This document shows positions 12,173 to 23,600 of a DNA stretch of 64,000 nt, piece by piece. The notes below the pieces were generated by a model, which was not told the origin of the DNA, made no database searches, and was given only the letters and a program-made list of their open reading frames with translations. Position 1 is the first letter of the stretch. Every line of letters begins with the position of its first letter. The position numbers were made by a program, and so were the translations under genes. Source of the DNA: Thozetella sp. PMI_491 (Eukaryota; Ascomycota; Sordariomycetes; Chaetosphaeriales; Chaetosphaeriaceae); contig MU270090.1 in NCBI GenBank assembly GCA_021432635.1, positions 1-64,000 of the forward strand, read 5' to 3'.

Positions 12173-13859
12173 GTTTAAACGACTCCACTAGAGAAACACA
12201 GGAAAAGGAGCGATGCAACAGAGTTTAAAGCATGCTCAAGCCGCAACGCAGCCCTTAACCCCTTTTGACATAGGCCAACCTCGTATTCGAAAGCTTATCC
12301 GGACTGCGCCAAAAGAATACATGCAGAGATGTGTAACAGAGATCCTACCCCCTGCCCATGTTACACCAATTTAGAGATCACTTACCATTAGTGGGCTGCC
12401 TGAAATGATTACATACATAAAAACAGCCCACGGCTCTCATCTTGAATTGACGAAAGTCGTACAATTTCGCCTTTAAATATGTGCTACAGGGTTCTCTTCC
12501 ACGAAAAGAAACACTTGGAGGTACATTTAGCCCTGACCGTTAGGTAGGTTGTTCAACCAATGCTACAGTAACACCAACCAACACGAAATATACTCCAGTC
12601 AAGTTACTAAAAAGTTCGCTGCAGCTACTATTTTCGTCTTTTGCGGGCGTTAACTCCTTACAGAGCGTTGAGCGGGCTGAGAAGGTTCTTTTGTCTGTCT
12701 CCACACAGAATTATTGAGGACCACTCACCATTTTTAATCAAGTCACGAACCTGCTCCACTTTTTGCACTAGTGCCCCAATAGATGTTTGGTAACTAAGCT
12801 AATAAGAAAAAAGTGGCTTTTAAAAAGGTATGATTTATATTTATAAGCTATTTTGTTTGGTAAGCGTACGAGATCTCGTAAAGCAATAAAGCAAACAAAC
12901 TGTGTAAACCCGTATCGTGTATTAGTATCTATCTTGTGTATATATATGCCGTTCCTTAGAGCTAATAAGCTCAGGAACGGCTATATGCTCCAATTGATCA
13001 CGTAATAAGAATCCACGTGATCGATCAATGGGATCCTAATACTACAGATCCTCCACAGCTCGCCAGCGCTGCGAACAGCTATTCCAACATATTTGTTTCT
13101 AGATTAGTATCTAATTATTCTCAAGATGATTATGATAATTTTAATCTTAATCTCTTATTTATATTCCTTATTACTATTATAGTTTGTAACTTTTTTATCT
13201 TGAAGCTCGCTCTTTGGCGGGCACGGTGGGTTTCGATCGTTTCTTCCCAGCTCCACGGGCCGCGATCACCAAGTGACGCCAGCCACGGTATCATCTTTGC
13301 CTCGCTTTTAAATTTAAAGGGCGGGGATTACTGGGATCTATTGACAGCGTTTTCGATCTGATGGAGCCCGAAAATATTGATCCAGTATCTCCAGAATCCC
13401 CGGATTTGGTACTCTGGGTTATGTTCACGGATTGTGCCAGGGAAACGCCGTCCGCTGCCCCTTCTTCCGCGATCATGTTTTCGAGTCCGGCGAGCTCACT
13501 CTGGAGTTCAGGAAATACAGTTGGATATCAACCAAGTCTAGTCTATCACTGCAAATACCAAGCAATAATATGCTCCGATTCGACTGAAATATTGTCTTCC
13601 CATGATCAGGTGTCGGAATAAACGCAATTCCCAGAAGTGTCACTCGTGGAATCTGATTCTGAAGCCCCTGGTGCTTGCTCTCGATGAATGTCCGGCATTT
13701 TCGGGCGCAGAATCTTTGCAGTGGGTTAGTCTTGGATCCACGTTCATGGGTCGCACGCGATCTAACGGACGGTGACGCTGGGCGAGGTCGGCGATGGGAA
13801 TCTAAAGGAGGGTTATTGTGGGGTCGTTGGACCTTCGAAAACAAGAGAATACGGTCTGG
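12173..13859. other. Gene-free stretch
   Basis: No supportable gene. A possible LTR fragment with two hairpins lies at 12948-13022 and is followed by an AT-rich patch (about 13085-13200) resembling RIP-mutated repeat DNA. Plus-strand ORFs near 13017-13932 lack motifs and overlap the decayed gene on the other strand. Confidence 0.55.
12948..13022. repeat. Two adjacent hairpins, possible LTR fragment
   Basis: GCCGTTCC (12948-12955) pairs with GGAACGGC (12974-12981), with an inner AGAGCT/AGCTC pairing. GATCACGT (12996-13003) then pairs with ACGTGATC (13015-13022). Two tandem palindromes beside an AT-rich patch are reminiscent of a fungal copia-type LTR, but no partner LTR is seen in the window. 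Confidence 0.4.
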
Positions 13860-15115
13860 TTATTGTGAAGGGAGATCAATGTCCGTGTTGGCATACGTTT
13901 CGGCATCCATGTCGGCATCCGTGTCTGTATAAAATGAGATCACGCTTTGGTTGTCGTTATCCTCTAGGAATTTCCTTAATGCGAATTCCGTAGAGTTGGA
14001 ACCCATATTACTAGCAAATGATGTTGAGGTAAACTTGAGCTGAAAATAAGACATTCCCAGCTCGTATGTTTCTTCGTGGAAGAGCTGTGGCACTAAATAA
14101 GGCTCTAGCCCGTGTATGTCGGTTGGATGCTCTTGACCTCGGTTTGGATTATGCGGGAGTAATGTGACTTTGGAAATCTCTTGTTCTATCCCTTGAGACA
14201 AAACTATGCCGGACGATGACTCTTCTTGAAGAAAAGGAGGAGGCTTGTATCTTGCGGCCAGTCCATTGCCATTAGCTGAATTGGCTGTTTCTCTTGTAAA
14301 AGCAGAACCAAAATCGTTGAACATTTCTATGTTCAAGAGCTCAAGCCAAGAGGTATCAAATCCGCCACCAATATCAATGGTTAGAGGCTGTTCATACTCT
14401 ATATCAGGCCTACCGACATCCAAGTTTGGGCAAGGGATAAATATATCATACAATAGCTGCGAAAGATCGTCCGGTAAACTTGATCCATCATCAATCTAAC
14501 CAGATAGCCGCCAAAGAGCTGCATCGGGAATATAATGAGTTCGAGGGTCTGTCAGAATGTGGGTAGGTTGGCTGAGGATGATCTCGCCCATCCACGACTC
14601 CGTATTAGCCTCCAAAACTAGTAATGGCCGCAGTTCTGGTTCCGGCTCCAGTTGCGTCTGTTGCTGTGTATGGGAAGTAGGCGTTGGTCCGGGTTAACTC
14701 CTCTCGGTCGTTTGAGTAGCGGATGTGCCAACGGTATCTGTCAAGGATGTAATTCTCGTGGTTATCGACGAAATAGTGTAGCAAATCGCTGTTGGAAGTG
14801 AATGGGGCCGCACTTCCGCGGGGCCGGGACGGTAGGTGGTTCCGCCACCATTCGAAACCGTAACATGAGACTAGTGGGAAGACTTCGACCGGATTTGGCA
14901 ACTAGGTTCCTCGCGTTGGGTTGCAATTGATGTTCTGTTGGTGATTTCGTCACCTTTAATCCAATTTCCGACAGTAGAGAGGGCCACATACAAATTATAC
15001 TCCAATGAAGGCAGGCCCAAAACACTTAAAGCAACTGCTGGGAAGGTGGCTAAATCTACTGCCACTAGGGCTAAGAAAAGCATAATTATGTTGCCTAGCA
15101 AAGGATAGAGAAAGT
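13860..15115 (-). pseudogene. Remnant of a large fungal membrane protein of unknown function
   Basis: Minus-strand pieces lie in collinear order but in different frames. The first is a hydrophobic piece about 15115-14950 (LLGNIIMLFLALVAVDLATF, then a VALSTVGNW block). The second, about 14901-14608, includes CYGFEWWRNHLPSRPRG and YILDRYRWHIRYSND. A short piece at about 14610-14500 (THYIPDAALWRLSG) follows. A 200-residue stretch ends at 13860 and includes DLSQLLYDIFIPCPN and a TIDIGGGFDTSWLELLNIEM block. Introns may explain some frame changes, but no clear splice pairs join all pieces and the N-terminal part is absent. It looks like the C-terminal remains of an uncharacterised multi-domain membrane protein. 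The longest piece has no ATG of its own; it begins after a TAG. Confidence 0.5.
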
Positions 15116-16373
15116 TAGGTTGGGGTTTTTCAAAAAAAAAACAATAAAAAAAAACAATAGAACAATAGTGAGCTCCGTGGTTCGAAACGAAAAGTCGAGC
15201 GTTTCGATGCTCACAGTTGCGTAGGTAGGGCGCTAGAATATTTATCAAGGCTCGAGGAACGGGGGCCACCTTGGGTGCCGCCTTGGGGGCACCCCAGATG
15301 TAGGTGGCCCCCTCGTAGACATATCCCAGCCACAATCGTCATCCCAGCCACAGTTGCGTGTGCCTTGATACTCAGGCATCGACGTCGGAGAGCAAATGAT
15401 GATGAGGGCACTCCTGACACAACATCACCCCAACTCGACAAACCAAACGATGCACTTAGATACCCTTGCAAGCGCGATCGCTGTGTGTCAATGACCCGGC
15501 ATATACTACACTTACTAGGCCATATGTTCTTTTGCCTAGCATGGTTAGTCTAAGCCAGCCGACTAGTGAGAGTACAGCTCCTGGTGTGGCCCCGTACAGT
15601 CTGCTTTACCCCCCCACAATGCCCAACTGAGCCATCCACTACCTACTAACCAGGCCTTGAACTGAATCGGCGAGGTAAAACTCCCACTATATTCGCCCCA
15701 AAATAAAGCTTGAAATATCCCCGCACCGCCGCTCGTCCCAATACGTGGTAAGCACCCGCTGCAAGCAAGGTTGGCTGCTCTTCGCCTTCATCGAGGCGTC
15801 TTTAAGGAGGATGAAAAGTAGAGGCACACAGCGAGTCTTGACGGTATTTTCATTCGATATCTAAGCGAGGTTCAAAGGGCGGGACGTAACGTAGGATTTC
15901 GTTAACCCCGCCTGCACAACCATCAGCCCCGAGGGGAAATTGTCTTAAATATTTAGTATGGGAGACCAGGAAAAAAATTGCCATCAAGAGGTCGCACATA
16001 GCTATGACAGCCGACAGTTTTATTAGAGAGTGAGTGCGATGAGACTTGGCGGCTAGATGGCGTATCTAGCGCCCTGGGGAGTATGTGACCTCGGCGCTGC
16101 AGCTCCTCCCACCAACCACCGACTCCCTGCCCCAACCGGCTCAGAACTCGAGCGGTCAAGCATAGAACTCAGCAGATATTGGCTGTTCTCTACCGCAGAT
16201 ACTGCGGGCAACCTTGTATGGACTATATAAACAGCGCATGGTAGACTAAAGCCTTGCCTAAGGTATATAGCATTATACCTGTAGAAATATTTGAAAAAGA
16301 AATTGGTCAAAAAGCTTTCCTTTCCTGCACTTTAGCACAAACATAAAGATCAATGCACTTGACGGAAGTGTCT
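15116..16373. other. Gene-free stretch with A-rich tract and palindrome
   Basis: No gene is supported. It holds an A-rich tract with CAATA/CAATAG units (15130-15168), a two-layer palindrome (15261-15312) and two direct copies of ATCCCAGCCACA (15324-15350). The rest, up to the 3' end of the C2H2 gene, contains only unsupported ORFs. Confidence 0.6.
15261..15312. repeat. Nested inverted repeat
   Basis: GGGGGCCACCT (15261-15271) is the exact reverse complement of AGGTGGCCCCC (15302-15312). An inner GGGTGCC / GGGCACCC pair sits between them. It could form a strong cruciform or be the core of a small palindromic element. Confidence 0.6.
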
Positions 16374-18122
16374 TCAATCCCTCATATTATCCGTATCGTC
16401 TTCCGGTGCCGGTTCCCCAAGCGGTACTAACATCTCGCTACCCCCTAAAGTGTTCCAAGATGCATCATAAATGGCGTAGGGTGGTAACTGCTGTCGATGC
16501 TCAGAGTTAGACCGCTGTGTATGGCTAAGCGCCTGGTACGAGAAACCTGGGGCCACCGTCGGCAAAGGAAAGTGTTCGGTCATCAAAGGGTCGGCTGGAA
16601 TGAACATTAAAGGAGGATGATTGGGAAGCAGCACCTCTGGGGTCGTCCCACTCAAGTCTTCAGCTGGAAGGTTGGACTGAGGATGCGCTACGGGATGCTG
16701 CTGGTTGGTACCTACTGTGGTAATGCCTCCGTTACTCGCCCAGCGCGTAAATATTTCTCGCAAGCCATCTCGTAAGACGCGCCGCTGAAATGATGCCAGC
16801 TCCCCATCGTTATTTGGCCGTCTCAGGTCGAGGAAACCATTTTGTGTTAGAAATTGCCGCAGAATTTCGGGGCCTTCTTCGAGTGAAAATTCACGGTACC
16901 CTAGCACATTCTGGAGCAATCCACTGCTTATGTAGGGTGATTCCGGCTTGGGATTGTGATTCGGGAAGAGGATGTCAAAAATCCCATACCACTGTTCCTC
17001 TAGCGACTCAGTCGCTGGTACCTTCTTGCCAAGGCGGATTTTCTGGTGCGCAGTGACACCCTCAGGCTTAAGCCGTGATGTTTGATCGCAGGATCGGTTC
17101 TGGGCATGAATATCCCGGGAATCCTCATCGGAGAAAGTATTGTAGCATAGGGGGCAATAGATTGGCATCGGGTGGCATCTTCCCAAGTGCTGCTTGACGT
17201 CACGGATTCTGTTCAGCACGTACCCGCAGCACAGAGAATATCGTTCTGGGTCCTTCTTGAGGAATGGGCAGGCAAGGCAGGCAGCGTTCCCTTTCAGCTG
17301 TTTCCTTTTGGTGGACATAGGGGTGCTGTGCGGAGTCGAACGGCCATTTTCAAGATCAAGGAAATTCTCTGCACCACGCGGGGCTCGTTGTCCCATCCTA
17401 GTGGAGCTATCTTGGCTTGGGGTGCCCGGGGTATCATTGGAACCGCCGCCATATTCCGACACGCTCCAGCCTTCAAAGCCGGCTAGCACGAGAGACAGGG
17501 CCCCGTCTTTGAACTCCATCAAAGGATGGTCGTCGGGCAGTTCGGGAGCCATGATAGAATGTTTCGAGAGGAACGAAAAGGCGGAATCAATCGAGTCCGT
17601 GACAGTCTGGTACGACCAGTTTGAGTTGCTGCCGAAATCACTTGCTTGGGAGGTTACATGGCGAGAATGCTTGTGTTTGGTAGCGGTATCAGAGGTTCTG
17701 AGATTCTCGACTTCAGGTCTATTGGATTGTCTTGCGGTCTGCTGCTGCTTGCCAAAAATGGGATCCGAAGGGGTAGATAATGATGGGAGCTGGGATCCAG
17801 ACAGGCCCCGTTGGTTATTATCATGATATATTGCGGTATTAGCGCCAACCTCCGACGGGGATGTTGATAATCGCCCATTTCGACTCCACGGTAGGGGGGC
17901 CACGACAACATTTGCTTGACTCCTTGTCCCTAACACACCGGGAATATGGGTAGTATCGTAAGAAGAGGGCGGTTGTCCATCGCGAGTAAAATCATTGACT
18001 ACGCCACATAGAGGCAGCGTTGTCATGTCTGGCTTATTTTCGATCTGCATATTCGCTGGAGCGGACATAGGGTACCCCGGGGGCTGCTGCTTGAAGTCGT
18101 CGTCATAGCTTTCTCCTTCCAT
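16374..18122 (-). CDS. C2H2-type zinc finger protein, fungal-specific (582 aa)
   Basis: An intronless 582-residue ORF starting at an ATG. Residues 1-270 are low-complexity and rich in Ser, Pro, Gln and Asn. Residues 281-345 hold a paired zinc-binding region: C282-x2-C285 with C298/C299, H312 and H317, then C323-x2-C326 with H339 and C345; the core reads DVKQHLGRCHPMPIYCPLC. A conserved block at about 375-445 (EEQWYGIFDILFPNH) follows, then a Pro/Gln-rich tail. This layout is typical of fungal proteins annotated only as C2H2-type domain-containing. Such genes often sit near, or are fused to, NLR-type genes. A nuclear or nucleic-acid-binding role is likely but not shown. It lies tandem with the DUF7580-type gene, 84 bp downstream of it. 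Confidence 0.8.
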   Translation of the reverse strand: MEGESYDDDFKQQPPGYPMSAPANMQIENKPDMTTLPLCGVVNDFTRDGQPPSSYDTTHIPGVLGTRSQANVVVAPLPWSRNGRLSTSPSEVGANTAIYHDNNQRGLSGSQLPSLSTPSDPIFGKQQQTARQSNRPEVENLRTSDTATKHKHSRHVTSQASDFGSNSNWSYQTVTDSIDSAFSFLSKHSIMAPELPDDHPLMEFKDGALSLVLAGFEGWSVSEYGGGSNDTPGTPSQDSSTRMGQRAPRGAENFLDLENGRSTPHSTPMSTKRKQLKGNAACLACPFLKKDPERYSLCCGYVLNRIRDVKQHLGRCHPMPIYCPLCYNTFSDEDSRDIHAQNRSCDQTSRLKPEGVTAHQKIRLGKKVPATESLEEQWYGIFDILFPNHNPKPESPYISSGLLQNVLGYREFSLEEGPEILRQFLTQNGFLDLRRPNNDGELASFQRRVLRDGLREIFTRWASNGGITTVGTNQQHPVAHPQSNLPAEDLSGTTPEVLLPNHPPLMFIPADPLMTEHFPLPTVAPGFSYQALSHTQRSNSEHRQQLPPYAIYDASWNTLGGSEMLVPLGEPAPEDDTDNMRD

Positions 18123-18206
18123 GGTATCCGCGTTTCCGGATTTGACGACTGCCTTTGCCTCGTTGCGGTGGTGCCCTAGGATACAGTTCTCACTAAGTGC
18201 AGACTG

Positions 18207-20115
18207 TCAGCAGCAACACCACCCAAGGAGAATAGGACGGACACACCTGAAATGCCCCTGCACCATTTGGTACAAAGGCGCCAATATGGCAAGTACCGAA
18301 CTCTCTAGGTAGGACGGGTCCCCGGAATCGAGATCCACGACACAGGCAGATATGCTCTCGCGGTACTGTTGATTGATACAGGCACTTACGGCGGCCTCTA
18401 ACTCCAAACCAAACTTCTCACTGATCCGGCGAAGAACGAGTAATCTCTTCGCGGTCAAAAGGTCAAGAGCATCAGAGTCGGTGATCTCAAAAATGTCATC
18501 CGCGAATATGTCGCATTCAATCTCTCTGATCTGCTCAAGACTTTGGCCAAAAGCAAGCTCAATGATGATAAGCCCAAGCTTAGTGAGGATAGGATCGGGG
18601 GCCATGATCCGCCAGGCGGCACTAGGCTGTGACAGCCTTTCCACGGCTAACCGGAGTGAGTAGAATATCCGGGAAGTGGAAGAACTCTGAGGATGGCTTC
18701 CATTTTTCTGATCGATGCTGATCGTACAATCGTTCCAACTCCATGTCCTGTCTACCCAGTGGGTGTTGGAAAGCCACAGGATAGCAGCACTGAGTCGGAA
18801 CGCTAAAGCCTCGCGATGTTTCTGGTCGACTCCCTGATTCTTATTTAGGATTAGATCCCCCAGAGCAGTAGCGTGCTCTTTCCATTGAGTATCACTGAGA
18901 CACAGTAGGAATGCTGCTTCTTCCTCGTTCAGCGTGCAATACGAGTGAGCCTCGTTGTCAGCTCCCTCGCTGACCGGCGTGACCGAAGAGCCAGGGTCAT
19001 ATTTCTGTGAAGGGTTTGAACTGGCGTCGGTCTGATCTATCTCGGCTACACCCTCTTTTGTTGGCCTCGTTTGCCACTGAGATCCCTTCGCTGCTAGGAC
19101 TTGAGAGCCCAGTTGTGTTGCTGTCCCGGGAAAGCTGTTTGTCTGTGAGTTCCTGCAGCTTGCCCCTATCGCCATTCGGAGAATTGCGCCATTTCCTGGA
19201 CTCACCTTTCATTGCGTTCGTGTGCGCCAGCCTCAATTGTCGTCCGGGCTCGGAATTCAGGGCCATCGCCCTCAACCCTGGGAATGGCGATCACGGAGCT
19301 ATTGGGTATTGGTTGCCGGAACGATAGAGAGCCACAGATCCAGTCTTGCATCCAAGGATCCGAGTCGTCGGCATGAGTTCCGTGAATAGGACACGCGCGG
19401 CAGAAGGACGCAATTTGGAACCCATTGCAGCCACAGCTGCGTCCTTGGCCGAGGACATGGAAGACCTCTGCCGACATGTCCTGTTCCCGATGGAAAAATA
19501 GCGAAAAGCTTGGCGCACTCTCAAGTAAGGATGGTACAGGAAGTGGTGCTTGGAGATCCACCAGGTACGTCGTCAGATCCTTGTTTATTGTCGAAACCTC
19601 TTTTAGGCGACGTTGAAATGGGTTACTCGATATCATGCATCGGGTATCTGGAACCCTGGGTTTAAGCTTATTCAATACTTCCTGTCATAGAATTAGATAT
19701 TTGTGCGTCTGTTTGTATTCCAGGAATCCAAGCGCTTATTTACCGTGCCCGCGAGATCTACTTTGAGGGAACGCAGCGCAGCCTCCAGCCGCTTAAGCCT
19801 GGCTGACAAGCGCGCCGCGGTGTTGGCCCCGAGGCTAGCTTGGATTCTTTGGCTGAGCTCAGTGTCATGCGTAGCTGAAGACTTCGATCGCAGCAGCAGC
19901 TTGCGTACAAACTGGCCGTACAGGACGGCTTCATTTGTCAGATGCCTAGCTAAGCTCCGGGATTGGGAATCCGGCTTAGAACTGTTGCGCTTATCAACAG
20001 CTGCAGCAAGGTCTGGAAAGAGCTTCTGGACGTGGCGTATTGTTTCAGCAGCGTCGGCCATGGTGGCAGATGGGGCCGAGAGGAGAGAGTGAGCCGCTGA
20101 GGAGGGCGACGACAT
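18207..20115 (-). CDS. DUF7580-type fungal protein (about 597 aa)
   Basis: Minus-strand gene with three exons: 20115-19744, 19681-19206 and about 19152-18207. The ATG at 20115 has a strong ACCACC context. Intron 1 (62 bp, GTAAAT..CAG) is clear. Intron 2 starts at a strong GTGAGT (19205), but its acceptor could be CTGCAG ending at 19153 or a CAG 18 bp further on. The N-terminal 124 residues are helical. The C-terminal third has LTKLGLIIIELAFGQSLEQI followed by EKFGLELEAAVSAC and a VVDLDSGDPSYLE block. This fits the DUF7580 domain found at the C-terminus of many fungal proteins related to prion/STAND-type systems. The reading frame may be extended by a further 3' intron at CAG/GTGTGT (near 18245). 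Only 538 bp separate its ATG from that of the divergent NLR gene. Confidence 0.7.
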
Positions 20116-20653
20116 GGTGGTTCCTTGCAGTTGGCGCGCGCGGGGGGTTGTGAGTTTTCGAAGCCGCGCCGAATCTTGCGTGCCGGATTGGGCCGCGATG
20201 GGAACAGATTGTGAGACCGGGGGCCGCTCGCAAGAGCGGGTGATAGGACGTATGCCCGAAATAAAAGGACTCAGCCCCCCCCGCGCGATTTTGGAGGACA
20301 AAATCGGGGCGAAGTTTGGGGGGTAGGCGATAGGCTAGGAAGCACGTAGCACCTGCACCATGCCCTCGAAAGCTGCACTTTTGGAAGTATCGGCAGGGCG
20401 TTCATTATCTGCGCCCACGTCTATTGGCTGAGCATCTCGCAGGTGTGGTGGGCATTCGCTGAATTCTTGGTGCGCCACCCTCGCGCGGTTGCGAATCACA
20501 ACTGCCACCTCCGTTGGATGCGAAGCAAGAGCCTTCAGGTGACCCTTCGACTCTTGCGGAGGGAAGAGGGGTAGAAGACTTGCAGGCCACATCCCGCTAC
20601 GGCACACTTCCTGTTTCGTTTCCCAGTCCTTTACAACTTCCCACGCCCTTGCC
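20116..20653. promoter_or_regulatory. Shared divergent promoter region of the DUF7580 and NLR genes
   Basis: 538 bp separate the two ATGs. It includes a GC-rich patch (20210-20330). No individual factor site can be named with confidence, but divergent transcription from here is implied by the two flanking genes. Confidence 0.5.
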
Positions 20654-23600
20654 ATGCCGTCTACCAAAGCCAAGCGAGCGCAGAGGGACCAGGAGAGTCG
20701 TGATTTGAGGGCAAAGGCCCCAGTCGCCGCCCAGTTCGAGGACTGCTGCCAGGACTTTCTACGGCTATCCGATGCCCTTCAATCCAACCGGCCCGAGGCC
20801 ACACAGCTCCATGGCCTCACCCGAGATTGTGAGCTCATGCTGAAGACATGGGGAGGGGAGAGCGGTGCTTCTTCCAAAGCACTTGACTATGCGCTAAAGT
20901 GCTCTGCCACGATCATGGAGCAGACGCACGGTCTTTTGGTGGAATTGCACTCAACCCTCGAGCAAGGTAGGGAGCACAGCCGTATCCAATGATTGGACTA
21001 GCCGTCTAACTGTAGTTAGCGATCGGAAAGGTTCGATCGCAAATCTTCAGATATGACGATGCAATGGCCCAATGCGGTCCTCGGAATTTGTCTATGCAGA
21101 ACGTTGCAGAAGACAAAGATGAGGGCGACGAAGATGAGAGCGACGAAGATGACGCCGAGTACGACCCAGCGACCGCCCTCGACGAGGCTGCTGATATTGT
21201 CGAATGCTTGTTCAATCTTCTTCCGGTTGTCCGCGAGCCTCTGGATGAATTTGACGCGTTAAACCCAGTTATCAGGGACTCGAATGTCCACTCCGTCCAG
21301 CTGTACAAAGAGCTAGCAGCTAAATTATTCCCCGAGGCGCCTGTGGCCTTGGCTGATCGTCTCTCTGAGAATACTTGGAGATCAAGGCAAAGACTAGTCC
21401 ATCTGAGACAAAGAGCGGAAGATCAGTCAAGCCTTTCTGGACATCGAGGGCGGCCTGGACAGCTCATGATGCTTGCGGAGGGGGGGCTGCATTTCCCACG
21501 ACGGTTGGTTGCACGCCAACAGGCCTCGGCGCAACAAGAGTCAACACGAGCTAACTCGGACGCTGGAACATCAACAGTTCGCTCTCATTTGGAAACAGTC
21601 ATATCGAGGAACATTTATCCTGACCAGAGCTCCTCAACATCAATCACCGAGTTTCATGTCCCTTCTATTCTAGAGCAGATCATCTCACGTTTAGGCCTGC
21701 CCGAGCCTCCTGTTGCTAAAGGAAAGAGTAAGCACTGGAACTGTCCTTACTGTCACTTCGAACTGCCACTATCGATAGCAGACAAGAGCATGACTATCGA
21801 GGGCTGGAGTGAACATCTTTACAGTGATCTACAGCCGTATCTATGTACATTCGGTGAATGCGATCACGAAAACAGGCCATTTGAAAACATAGAGAAATGG
21901 TTCCAGCACGAACTCGACTTCCACCGTTCGCGGATGGTATGGTTCTGTGGCGTGTGTCGCAGCTACACAGAATCCAGGGACGAGTTCCAGGAACATCTAC
22001 AAGCCACGCACGGTGGCTTTTCTGCCGCCAGCAGCATTCACTTCCTGGATAGCTGCAAGCGCTATCTGAAGGATGCAGTCTCCACTCAGAAATGCATCTT
22101 TTGTGGAGAGTTACTTGAATATGCGGAAGCATTGAAGAATCATCTTGGGCGACACTTGGAGAGCCTCGCGCTGGTGGCTACCCTGGATCTTGACCAACAG
22201 GAGGAAACTAGTTTAGAAGTCGAAGATCGCGTGGTAGACTTTATCGACGAGCAGATGATGCTACACGGGCCCACCGAGGGGACATCATTGACCGGAGAGA
22301 AGACCATCCCTACTGCTAGAACAGACCAGGGCGACGATGACAATGACGGCGTTCAAGTTGGCACCAGCGAGGCTTCAAATATTGATGAAATCGACCCCAC
22401 AATGCGGCGCCAAAAGGATACGTCATACTACGAGAAGGTCCAGACATTTCTGGACAAACAAAGTTCCAGGAGTCAGCTTCAGAGGGCACGCCGTATCCTC
22501 CCTCCTCGTTGCGAAAATTTCATCGGCAGAGAGGGCACGCTGTCAAATATCCACGACATTCTGTCAACCCCAGGACGCATTTGCACCGTCAGTGGCCGTG
22601 GAGGTGTTGGGAAGACCACAGCAGCTCTCGAATATCTCTATCTCTTTGAGAGCTCATACTCGTATGCTTTCTGGGTCAATGCCGAGAATCCCGCTGTCTG
22701 TGCGGACAACTACAAGATGATAGCTTTAGCTCTCGACGTTAGCGAAGATGTCCTCCCGGAGGAGGGCTCTCGCGCTTATTTCGTCAAGGATTGTCTGGCA
22801 AGGATGGACGGAAGATGGCTCCTGGCCTTCGACAACGTGACGGACTGGGCAGACGTTGCTCAATATATCCCCCGGAATCTTTCAAATTCAAAGTCAACAG
22901 GATCCGTGCTCATAACTACTCGAGAAGGGCCTCTCCTAAAGGTTCCCTCGTGGTGCCTACAGCGGCCAGTTGAATTAGATGTGTTGAGTTTAGACCACGG
23001 CCGAGAATATCTCCTGACCTTGTTACAGCCTGGGCTTGTCGGTAATAGCCTCAAGGACCACGAAGAATACGAAGAAGCAACCAGAGTGGTCAGCCTTGCT
23101 GAATGCCTGCCTTTGGCCATCAGCATGATCGCGGGGTACGTCAAGGTGTCGCGTTGCACCATTGCCGACTTCCTTGACATGTGGGAAGAGAAGGAGTCGA
23201 GAAAGAAGAACAAGAAGAAGAAAATTCCAGGGCCTGAAGAAACTGGCATCGATGCGACCATTCACTCGTTGTGGGAAATTGGAATTCGAGAAGTTCAATT
23301 CAACTGTAGACGCCTCCTCGACGTTCTGTCCTTTCTTGACCCAGACTGCATCCAAAAAAGTCTCTTAGTCGGAGACCACGAGGAAGAATACTTGGAATTC
23401 CTGAATGCTTCTGAGACGATCAGGTAAGAAGATTCGTCGAGGCCGAACCAGAGGTAATGCTCAAGGCTAATCGTGGACTCTATTCTCCTTCATCAATAGC
23501 TACCGTCGAATGGTCGAACGGCTCAGTAGCCGTCGTCTCATTCGGGTCTCTCAGTCAGATGATGGAGAGCCGATTTACAGCATCCACAGGATTCTCCAGC

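Noticed and set aside
13017..13361. 114-codon plus-strand ORF
   Set aside because: Starts inside a palindrome and runs through an AT-rich repeat-like patch; the hydrophobic stretch is compositional.
17194..17826. 210-codon plus-strand ORF
   Set aside because: It lies entirely antisense to the 582-residue C2H2 gene, has no motif, and is a shadow of its codon usage.
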